This document shows positions 1-5,288 of a stretch of DNA of 5,524 bases, piece after piece (positions within the stretch are counted from its first letter, which is position 1; every line of letters starts with the position of its first letter). The stretch is from Candidatus Rokuibacteriota bacterium. GTDB lineage: Bacteria > Methylomirabilota > Methylomirabilia > Rokubacteriales > CSP1-6. Location of the stretch: assembly GCA_016177555.1 (NCBI GenBank), contig JACOVB010000154.1, positions 1 through 5,524 of the forward strand, written 5' to 3'. Below the pieces are notes generated by a model. That model searched no databases. It was not told the DNA's origin and saw only the letters and a list, made by a program, of their open reading frames with translations. A program made the translations under genes and the position numbers.

Positions 1-2091
1 CCGAGCATCGAGGTGGTGATGATCACCGCCTATGCCTCCCTCGAGACGGTCAAGAACGCGCTGACGCACGGGGCCTTCGAGTACCTGATCAAGCCGTTCA
101 GCCGGCAGGATCTCGAGGACACAACCCGTCGCGCCCTGGCGCGCCGGCAGACGGAGCTGGGAACGCGCAGCCAGCTGACGACCCTCGTGGACGAGATGCG
201 CTCGCTGTCGTCCAAGACCCGCACCCTCGAGGAGGAGGCGCGGCGCGAGCAGGCCGAGCAATCCCTCCGCGTGACCCAGCTCTCCATCCTCCGGGAGATC
301 TCCCGGGGCATCCTGGGGCAGCTCGACCTGACCCAGCTCACCGCCACCATCACCGAGCTGCTCCGCGACGCGCTCGGCTACGACGAGGTGACCATCCATC
401 TCGGACCGAGCCCCGCCGGCGGCCCGGGCGGCGACAGAACGGTCATGTGCCCGATCCGCGACGACGGCGCCACCCTCGGCTACCTCGCGGCGGCCAACCG
501 CGCCGAGGGGCGCCCGATCGACCCGCGCGAGGGCGAGCTCCTCGAGATGCTCTCGGAGTACCTGGCGGTCGCGATCCGCAACTCGCGCCTCTACGGCGAG
601 GTGACGGAGACAAAGCGATCGCTGGAGCAGCTCATCCACTCGGCCGGTGACGGGATCATCTCGGTGGACCGCGACGAGAGGATCGTCGCCTGGAACCCCG
701 CCGCCGAGCGCATCTTCGCCCTGCCGGCCCGGGAGGCGGTGGGCCAGCCGCTGACCGAGCTCCTGCCCCAGGACCGCTATCGTGCGGCCCGCGCGGCCCT
801 GACGCCCGGCACGCCGATGAAGGCGTTCGAGGTGGCGTCCAAGCGCGCGGACGGCACCGCCCTCACGCTGGCGGTGACGCTGTCCGCGCTCACCGGCCGC
901 GACGGCCAGATCGAGGGCATGCTCGCGATCGTGCATGACGCGACGGTGCAGCGCGAGCTCGAGACCCAGCTCCTCCAGTCGGAGAAGCTCACCGCGCTGG
1001 GACAGATGGCCGGCGGCATCGCCCACGACTTCAACAATCTGCTCCAGGCCATCATGGGCTACGCGCAGCTCATGGGGAAGAACCCCGCCAACCTGGACGT
1101 GGTCCGCCGGGGGCTGGATGTCATCGAGGCGGCGGCCGCGGGCGGGGCCGAGACCGTCCGGCGCATCCAGAAGTTCGCCCGGCTGCGTCCCGACGAACCG
1201 TTCGTCTCGCTGGATCTGAACCAGGTCATCCACGACGCCGTGGCCATCACCCAGCCGCGCTGGGAGGAGCGCTCGGCCAAGAGCGGCCTGCCCCTCCGGC
1301 TCGAGCTGACCCTGCCCGCGGTCCCGGCCGTGATGGGCCGTCCCTCGGAGCTGAACGAGGTCGTGACCAATCTGATCCTGAACGCCCTCGACGCCATGCC
1401 CAAGGGCGGCACCCTGAGCCTCCAGACGCGCATCGGCGGCGGCGAGTCGGTGGTCCTCACGGTCAGCGACACCGGCACCGGCATGCCCGAAGCGGTGCGG
1501 ACGCGGATCTTCGATCCCTTCTTCACCACGAAGGGCGACGCGGGCACGGGCCTCGGGCTATCCGTGTCCTACTCGATCGTGAAGCGGCACGGCGGCGAGA
1601 TGCGCGTGGACAGCCATCTCGGGCGCGGCACCACCTTCACCATCGTCTTGCCCGTCGGCAAGCCGGCGGCGGCGGCGGCGGGCTCAGCCGACCGGGAGCC
1701 CGTGGGCAGCCGGCACGGCCGCATCCTCCTGGTGGACAACGACGCCCAGGTCCTGACCATCCTCGGCGAGATGCTCCGGGATGCCGGCCATCACGTCCTG
1801 CCGGTGTCGAGCGGAGCCGAAGCCATGCGGGTCTTCGTGCCCGGCGGGTTCGATCTCGTGCTGACCAACATCGGCATGGCCGGCATGACCGGGTGGGAGG
1901 TCGCGCAGCGGGTCCGCACGCGGGACCGGAACGTTCCCGTGGTCTTCATCACGGGCTGGGGGCTCCAGGAGGAGGATCAGGAGCGGTGCCGGGCGCTGGG
2001 AGTGACGAGCGTCCTGTTCAAGCCCGTGACCCCACCGGAGTTCCACCGGGCGGTCCAGAGCGTCCTCGGGGAGCACGCGAGCCACGCCTGA
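1..2091 (+). CDS. Hybrid sensor histidine kinase (REC-GAF-PAS-HisKA-HATPase-REC), 5' end missing
   Basis: Two-component hybrid kinase, probably cytoplasmic as no membrane segment is visible. The reading frame is open to the window edge, so the true start lies upstream; the GTG at 13 is internal to a receiver domain. Residues below count from base 13. Residues 1-30 are the end of a receiver (conserved Thr5 and Lys27 in LIKPF). A charged helical linker runs 31-88, then GAF about 88-195, PAS about 200-315 (GIISVD, WNPAAERIF) and HisKA with the H-box GGIAHDFNN, phospho-acceptor His338. The HATPase domain shows the N-box around Asn457, DTGTGMP at 486-492 and GTGLGLS at 511-517. After an Ala-rich linker (552-556) comes a C-terminal receiver, about 570-685, with Thr647 and Lys670. 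Its phospho-acceptor position is Asn619 and the second acidic residue is Asn576, so it is probably not phosphorylated in the usual way. The signal sensed and the output are unknown. Kinase assignment is secure. Confidence 0.95.
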   Translation, partial: PSIEVVMITAYASLETVKNALTHGAFEYLIKPFSRQDLEDTTRRALARRQTELGTRSQLTTLVDEMRSLSSKTRTLEEEARREQAEQSLRVTQLSILREISRGILGQLDLTQLTATITELLRDALGYDEVTIHLGPSPAGGPGGDRTVMCPIRDDGATLGYLAAANRAEGRPIDPREGELLEMLSEYLAVAIRNSRLYGEVTETKRSLEQLIHSAGDGIISVDRDERIVAWNPAAERIFALPAREAVGQPLTELLPQDRYRAARAALTPGTPMKAFEVASKRADGTALTLAVTLSALTGRDGQIEGMLAIVHDATVQRELETQLLQSEKLTALGQMAGGIAHDFNNLLQAIMGYAQLMGKNPANLDVVRRGLDVIEAAAAGGAETVRRIQKFARLRPDEPFVSLDLNQVIHDAVAITQPRWEERSAKSGLPLRLELTLPAVPAVMGRPSELNEVVTNLILNALDAMPKGGTLSLQTRIGGGESVVLTVSDTGTGMPEAVRTRIFDPFFTTKGDAGTGLGLSVSYSIVKRHGGEMRVDSHLGRGTTFTIVLPVGKPAAAAAGSADREPVGSRHGRILLVDNDAQVLTILGEMLRDAGHHVLPVSSGAEAMRVFVPGGFDLVLTNIGMAGMTGWEVAQRVRTRDRNVPVVFITGWGLQEEDQERCRALGVTSVLFKPVTPPEFHRAVQSVLGEHASHA

Positions 2092-2107
2092 CGCGCCCGC
2101 GGCCCCG

Positions 2108-2293
2108 CCGGCCGCTCAAAAAGGCCCAGATGCAAGGCGGCGCCCGACGGCCGCACGCGAGGCGTACTCCGCTTGGCGAGCCGAGCCGGAGGCGAGACGA
2201 GCGGATCCGGAGATCCGGGCGAGCGTGAGCGAGCCACGTCGAGCGCGCGGCCGAGGGCGCCAACGAAGCAGATGGGCCTTTATCGGCGGCCGG
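2108..2293. repeat. Long imperfect palindromic intergenic element (REP-like candidate)
   Basis: The gap between the convergent kinase and thiolase genes is almost entirely one near-symmetrical sequence. The outer arms 2108-2127 and 2274-2293 pair at 17 of 20 positions when one is reverse-complemented. They include AAAGGCCC on the left and GGGCCTTT on the right. Both arms continue inward with partial matches (ATGC/GCAGAT region) and end in GGCGCC at 2139-2144 and 2256-2261. GGCCGC at 2149-2154 then faces GCGGCC at 2247-2252. Near the centre, CGGATC (2202-2207) and GATCCG (2212-2217) form a perfect 6-bp stem around a CGGA loop. The right arm abuts the thiolase stop codon. No gene is supported here. 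Such elements are usually multi-copy, but copy number cannot be seen from one window. Confidence 0.6.
2108..2293. terminator. Possible bidirectional terminator formed by the palindromic element
   Basis: The element separates two genes that converge, where a shared terminator is expected. Read leftward from the thiolase, the outer stem GGGCC is followed by five T (bases 2118-2122 on the complement). Read rightward from the kinase, GGGCC is followed by TTTAT (2279-2283). The T tracts lie within the outer arms rather than after a compact stem, so this is not a classical intrinsic terminator. The call rests mainly on position and symmetry. Confidence 0.35.
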
Positions 2294-3439
2294 CTACAGC
2301 CGCTCGATGATGGTGCCAATCCCCTGCCCGAAGCCGATGCACATGGTCTGAAGCCCGAAGCGCTTCCCTCGCCGCTCGAGCTCGTGCAGCAGCGTCGTCA
2401 TGAGGCGCGCGCCGGAGCACCCGAGCGGATGACCGAGCGCGATGGCCCCGCCGTTGACGTTCACCCGATCCATGTCAGGGTGAAGCTCCCGCTCCCAGGC
2501 CAGCACCACGGAGGCGAAGGCCTCGTTGATCTCGAAGAGGTCCATCTGCTCGAGCGTGAGCCCGGCCTTCTTCAGCACGCGCTGCGTCGCCGGGATCGGT
2601 CCGGTGAGCATGATGGCCGGGTCCACGCCGGCCAGCGAGGTGGCCACGATCCGGGCGCGGGGAGGGAGCCCGAGGGCCTTGGCCCGCGCTTCGGACATGA
2701 TCAGGAGCGCCGCGGCGCCGTCCGAGATCTGGGAGGAGTTCGCGGCCGTGACGACTCCGTCGGACTTGAACGACGGCGCCAGCGCGGCCATCTTCTCCCG
2801 GTTCACCGGCACGCGCACCCCCTCGTCCGTGTCGAACACGCTGCCGTCGGGCAGCGTGAGGGGCGCGATCTCCCGCGTGAAGCGCCCCTCGGCGATGGCC
2901 CGGCCCGCCTTCTCGTGGCTCCGGGCGGAGAAGTCGTCGAGATCCTCGCGCTTGAGCCCCCACCGCTCGGCCACCATCTCGGCGGAGAGCCCCTGCGGGA
3001 TGATGGTGTAGAGGGCCTGGAGCCGCGGGGACAGCGGCCCCTCGCCGGGCCCTGAGCCGTCCGACCCCATGGGCACCCGGGTCATGTTCTCCACCCCGCC
3101 TGCGATCACGCACTCGTACTGCCCGGCCATGACGCCCATGGCGGCGAAGTTTGCGGCCTGCTGTCCGGAGCCGCACATCCGGTCGAGCGTGGTCCCGCAG
3201 ACATCGAGCGGGAAGCCGGCGATGAGGGCGGCGTTCCGGGCGATGTTGAAGCCCTGCTCGCCGACCTTGCTGACGCAGCCGATCACGACATCCTCCACCT
3301 CGGTGGGATCGATCCTGGTGCGCTGCACGAGGGCCGTGAGGGTGTCGGCCAGGAGATCGTCCGGTCGCACCCCGGACAGCGTTCCGTTCTTCCGCCCCAC
3401 CGCGCTCCGCACCGCTCCGACGATCACCGCGTTCTGCAT
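2294..3439 (-). CDS. Acetyl-CoA C-acyltransferase (thiolase, FadA5-like)
   Basis: Thiolase-superfamily enzyme of 381 residues, close to the usual 390 for degradative/biosynthetic thiolases. It cleaves 3-ketoacyl-CoA with CoA or runs the reverse Claisen condensation, in the cytoplasm. The complete catalytic set is visible. The acyl-accepting Cys89 sits in DRMCGSGQQ, NEAFA is at 305-309, His337 is in GGAIALGHPLG, and the proton-shuttling Cys367 is in MCIGFGQG. From memory, SSQISDGAAA, the VNVNGGAIALGHP block with LHELER, and the GTIIER ending resemble FadA5-type (steroid side-chain) thiolases more than PhaA/AtoB, but the substrate cannot be read from sequence. The start at 3439 is chosen because an AGGGAGG site lies 5 nt upstream and the product begins with the family's typical N-terminus (QNAVIVGAVRSAVG). 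An in-frame start at 3481 would overlap the preceding gene. It is the last gene of the minus-strand operon, 22 nt after the TtuA-like gene. Confidence 0.95.
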   Translation of the reverse strand: MQNAVIVGAVRSAVGRKNGTLSGVRPDDLLADTLTALVQRTRIDPTEVEDVVIGCVSKVGEQGFNIARNAALIAGFPLDVCGTTLDRMCGSGQQAANFAAMGVMAGQYECVIAGGVENMTRVPMGSDGSGPGEGPLSPRLQALYTIIPQGLSAEMVAERWGLKREDLDDFSARSHEKAGRAIAEGRFTREIAPLTLPDGSVFDTDEGVRVPVNREKMAALAPSFKSDGVVTAANSSQISDGAAALLIMSEARAKALGLPPRARIVATSLAGVDPAIMLTGPIPATQRVLKKAGLTLEQMDLFEINEAFASVVLAWERELHPDMDRVNVNGGAIALGHPLGCSGARLMTTLLHELERRGKRFGLQTMCIGFGQGIGTIIERL

Positions 3440-3444
3440 GAGCG

Positions 3445-3451
3445 CCTCCCT
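3445..3451 (-). promoter_or_regulatory. Shine-Dalgarno site of the thiolase gene
   Basis: On the minus strand AGGGAGG ends 5 nt before the ATG at 3439. This decides the start against the in-frame alternative at 3481, which would lie inside the end of the TtuA-like gene. Confidence 0.8.
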
Positions 3452-3461
3452 GTCCCCCGGA

Positions 3462-4400
3462 TCACTGTGATGGGTCGCCACTCGGGCGCGTCAGCGGGGT
3501 GCTGCGGCGCTTGACCTGGTCGGCGAGCTTGCAGAACGCGCAGATCTCGCCCGTGGTCACCTGACCGCAGGACGCACACTCCGTGAGCTGGACATCCTGC
3601 CCGCGCTCGAAGGCGGGCCGCGCCTTTTCCAGGAAGCCGAAGAGGAAGTTGTGCTTGACGCCCGGCGAGGCGGCCTCCAGCCGGTTGAGGGCCTCCTTGT
3701 GCGCCAGCGAGGTCGCGCCCGCCGCGAAGGGGCACTCCTCCACGATGTAGTCGATCCCCCGCAGGAAGGCGAAGGCCGCCGTCTCCAGCTCCGAGAGCCG
3801 GTACAGCGGCTTCACCCGGCGGACCAGCTTGGGGTGCGTGGAGGCGAGCGCCGGCGACTGGCGCGACAGGGCGTCGGTTTGCCAGTGCATCACCGAGCCG
3901 AACAGCGTGGCTGCCTCGTCGTCGAGGTTGTGGCCGGTGGCCACGACCACGAACCCGTGGGTCAGGGCGGCACGGTTCATCAGGTAGCGCTTGCTCAGCC
4001 CGCAGGCCGAGCAGGTCGGTCGCCGCGTGGCCTTCTGGACCTCCGGGATCGGCGCGCCGATGGCGGCGTCCACGCGCTCGATCAGGAGCCGCTGGCGGCG
4101 CGCCGCCGCGAAGGCCTCGCACTTCTCCCGGGACTCCCGCGAGTAGTCGAAGATGCCCAGGTCCAGGTACAGGCCAACGGTCGGATACCCCTCCTCGATG
4201 AGCACGTCCCAGAGCGCCAGCGAGTCCTTGCCGCCCGAGACGGCCACCATCACGGTCTCGTCCGGGGTGAACATCCGGTAATGATGGATCGCCTCGCGCA
4301 CCTGCTTCCGGAAGAACTCGGTGAAGTGAGGCACGCAGAACGCGGCGTTGTGGCGGCGCAGGTCGAGCGCCGCTGACTCTCCGCACTTGCGGCACTTCAT
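3462..4400 (-). CDS. ttuA: TtuA/Ncs6-type tRNA 2-thiolation enzyme (PP-loop ATPase)
   Basis: A 312-residue PP-loop (adenine nucleotide alpha-hydrolase) protein of the TtcA/TtuA/CTU1 group; databases often label such proteins TIGR00269 family. Members adenylate a tRNA uridine C2 and replace its oxygen with sulfur. TtuA acts on T54, and Ncs6/CTU1 on wobble U34. Visible features in order are an N-terminal zinc finger (Cys3, Cys6, Cys22, His25), the ATP loop SGGKDS at 55-60, Cys130 and Cys133 in TCSACG, GHNLDDEA at 156-163, Cys223 in EECPF, and a C-terminal zinc finger (Cys275, Cys278, Cys287, Cys290). The three central cysteines match the [4Fe-4S] ligands of Thermus TtuA almost position for position. 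The upstream overlapping gene encodes a ubiquitin-like sulfur carrier, as expected for TtuA rather than carrier-independent TtcA. Start: ATG at 4400 with GGGAGG 7 nt upstream, overlapping the previous stop as ATGA. Target nucleoside, 54 or 34, is undecided, so the symbol is provisional. Confidence 0.92.
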   Translation of the reverse strand: MKCRKCGESAALDLRRHNAAFCVPHFTEFFRKQVREAIHHYRMFTPDETVMVAVSGGKDSLALWDVLIEEGYPTVGLYLDLGIFDYSRESREKCEAFAAARRQRLLIERVDAAIGAPIPEVQKATRRPTCSACGLSKRYLMNRAALTHGFVVVATGHNLDDEAATLFGSVMHWQTDALSRQSPALASTHPKLVRRVKPLYRLSELETAAFAFLRGIDYIVEECPFAAGATSLAHKEALNRLEAASPGVKHNFLFGFLEKARPAFERGQDVQLTECASCGQVTTGEICAFCKLADQVKRRSTPLTRPSGDPSQ

Positions 4401-4609
4401 GGCCTGTCCTCCCGCCCGCCGCCCGAGATCACGGGACGCAGCTCGATCACGTCCTCGTCCCCGACGACGGCGTCGCCTGTCAGGAGCTCGGAGCCGCGGA
4501 TGACGAGCACGGTCTCCGGCAACACCTCGAGCTCCTTGAGCAGCTCCTTCACGCGGCGCCGGCCGGCGATCTCGACCTCCCGCTTCGGGTAGCGGAGGAT
4601 GACCTTCAT
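4397..4609 (-). CDS. Ubiquitin-like sulfur carrier protein (MoaD/ThiS/TtuB family) with C-terminal tail
   Basis: A 70-residue beta-grasp protein of typical ThiS/TtuB size. It opens with a strand-like MKVILRYP, has a helix around residues 17-29 (RRVKELLKELEVL), and then VLVIRGSELL, a GDEDVIELRPV segment and Ser-Gly-Gly-Gly at 62-65. That closing pattern is the family signature. The terminal glycine is adenylated by an E1-like enzyme and converted to a thiocarboxylate that donates sulfur. Here five residues (Arg-Glu-Asp-Arg-Pro) follow the third glycine, so the glycine is not C-terminal as encoded. Family precedent (QbsE, trimmed by the JAMM peptidase QbsD) suggests processing, but no peptidase gene is in the window. 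The ATG at 4609 lies 23 nt after the DinB-fold gene and has no clear Shine-Dalgarno site. The stop overlaps the ttuA-like start by 4 nt. The partner enzyme points to tRNA thiolation rather than thiamine or molybdopterin synthesis. No separate symbol is given because the tail makes orthology with TtuB uncertain. Confidence 0.88.
   Translation of the reverse strand: MKVILRYPKREVEIAGRRRVKELLKELEVLPETVLVIRGSELLTGDAVVGDEDVIELRPVISGGGREDRP
4408..4413 (-). promoter_or_regulatory. Shine-Dalgarno site of the ttuA-like gene, inside the carrier gene's last codons
   Basis: GGGAGG on the minus strand, 7 nt before the ATG at 4400. It overlaps codons for Arg66, Glu67 and the first base of Asp68 of the sulfur carrier, i.e. 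the tail that follows its glycines. With the ATGA stop-start overlap this implies translational coupling of carrier and enzyme. Confidence 0.75.
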
Positions 4610-4632
4610 GTCTGGGACGCGGCCGGGCCCGC

Positions 4633-5172
4633 TCAGCGCGCCGGGAAGCCAGGCGTCGACTTCAAGGTGCGCAGCTGCCGGAGATGATCGGCGTCGTGCC
4701 AGGCCTGGAGCTGCCACCACTGCGACAGGTCCATCTCTCCGAACGTCGCGTGGGTCCAGGTCAAGCGGCGGAAGTCCACCGCCCCCATCCGCTCGATGGA
4801 TTGCCGGCTCCGCTCCCGCGCGGTCTTGAAGTCGGCCACGAGCTGCCCGATGGGATGCCCGCTCTCGGGGCGAACGCCCGGAGGCGCCTCGGTGGGGCCC
4901 GCAACCCGCGACGGCAGCGGGCGCAGCGCCGTCAGGTCCGCAGGATACGCAGCGAGCCCGGGGCCCGCCTCCTTGAGGAGCTTGGAGGTGAGCTTGCCGG
5001 TGCCGACCTCGGCGAGCATGAGGTGATGGATGATCTCGCCGGCCGACCAGTCCGCGTCGCCCGGACGCCAGTCGGCCTGGGCCTGGGAGCACCCTTCCAC
5101 CTCCTTCAGGATGTCGGCGCGCACGGACTGCAGCTCGTTCCACAGAGTCTCGACCGGGGGCGGCAGGGGCAT
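4633..5172 (-). CDS. DinB-superfamily putative metalloprotein
   Basis: A 179-residue protein of the DinB/YfiT four-helix fold. These proteins bind a divalent metal through three histidines. The family includes thiol-S-transferases (bacillithiol BstA, mycothiol-dependent enzymes) and many members of unknown role, including the DNA-damage-induced DinB of Bacillus. Visible features are a first helix (about 7-27), the motif DWSAGEIIHHL with candidate ligand His49 or His50, and WHDADHLRQL near the C-terminus with His159 and His163. A Pro/Gly-rich loop at about 85-106 separates the halves. The metal triad therefore looks intact. The start at 5172 has AAGGAG 6 nt upstream and follows the promoter by about 40 bases. 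It is the first gene of the operon, 23 nt before the sulfur carrier. A thiol-transfer role would suit a sulfur operon, but that is inference; the actual substrate is unknown. Confidence 0.88.
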   Translation of the reverse strand: MPLPPPVETLWNELQSVRADILKEVEGCSQAQADWRPGDADWSAGEIIHHLMLAEVGTGKLTSKLLKEAGPGLAAYPADLTALRPLPSRVAGPTEAPPGVRPESGHPIGQLVADFKTARERSRQSIERMGAVDFRRLTWTHATFGEMDLSQWWQLQAWHDADHLRQLRTLKSTPGFPAR

Positions 5173-5178
5173 GGGGCT

Positions 5179-5184
5179 CTCCTT
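5179..5184 (-). promoter_or_regulatory. Shine-Dalgarno site of the DinB-fold gene
   Basis: AAGGAG on the minus strand, 6 nt before the ATG at 5172. It is a near-ideal site and fixes the start. Confidence 0.8.
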
Positions 5185-5191
5185 GAGCGAG

Positions 5192-5226
5192 GGGTGGCGA
5201 TGCGCACTTGATTATAGCCGCCACCC
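5192..5226. repeat. 8-bp inverted repeat straddling the operon's -10 box (operator candidate)
   Basis: GGGTGGCG at 5192-5199 and CGCCACCC at 5219-5226 are perfect reverse complements separated by 19 nt. One arm lies in the -35/-10 spacer and the other just downstream of the expected transcription start, so the dyad encloses TATAAT. Position suits a repressor operator. Chance pairing is possible in GC-rich DNA, and no regulator gene is in the window. Confidence 0.35.
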
Positions 5227-5239
5227 TGGCGCGAGACAA
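5211..5239 (-). promoter_or_regulatory. Sigma-70-type promoter of the DinB-carrier-ttuA-thiolase operon
   Basis: On the minus strand, TTGTCT (5239-5234, 4 of 6 matches to TTGACA) is followed by 17 nt and a perfect TATAAT (5216-5211). Transcription would start near 5204, giving a leader of about 30 nt with the Shine-Dalgarno site at its end. An AT-rich consensus box is conspicuous in such GC-rich DNA. No equally good promoter was seen elsewhere on the minus strand between the four genes, which fits a single transcript. Confidence 0.72.
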
Positions 5240-5288
5240 TCAACGGCTGGTTGCCGCGGCGCATGCATGGTACAAGAAAGCGATCGCC

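Noticed and set aside
13..15. GTG at 13 as the true start of the kinase
   Set aside because: It sits inside the fourth strand of a receiver domain and the frame continues to base 1, so the gene simply runs in from upstream.
1666..1681. GGC repeat (poly-Ala run) in the kinase
   Set aside because: A short in-frame Ala linker between the HATPase and receiver domains; ordinary for GC-rich genes and not a sign of a special repeat.
2225..3055. 276-residue plus-strand open frame opposite the thiolase gene
   Set aside because: Composition is Arg/Gly/His-rich with no recognisable motif. It is the antisense shadow of a well-supported thiolase, a common effect in GC-rich DNA.
3440..3481. Upstream in-frame start for the thiolase at 3481
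   Set aside because: It would add 14 unrelated residues and overlap the ttuA-like gene, while the ATG at 3439 has a strong Shine-Dalgarno site and the family N-terminus.
4397..5239. 280-residue minus-strand reading frame that ends in the sulfur-carrier sequence
   Set aside because: Only the last 70 residues are protein-like. The rest is an out-of-frame reading of the DinB-fold gene, rich in Arg/Ala/Gly, and the carrier has its own ATG at 4609.
5261..5268. GCATGCAT palindrome upstream of the NUDIX gene as a regulatory site
   Set aside because: Too short and without a nearby promoter to support a binding-site claim.
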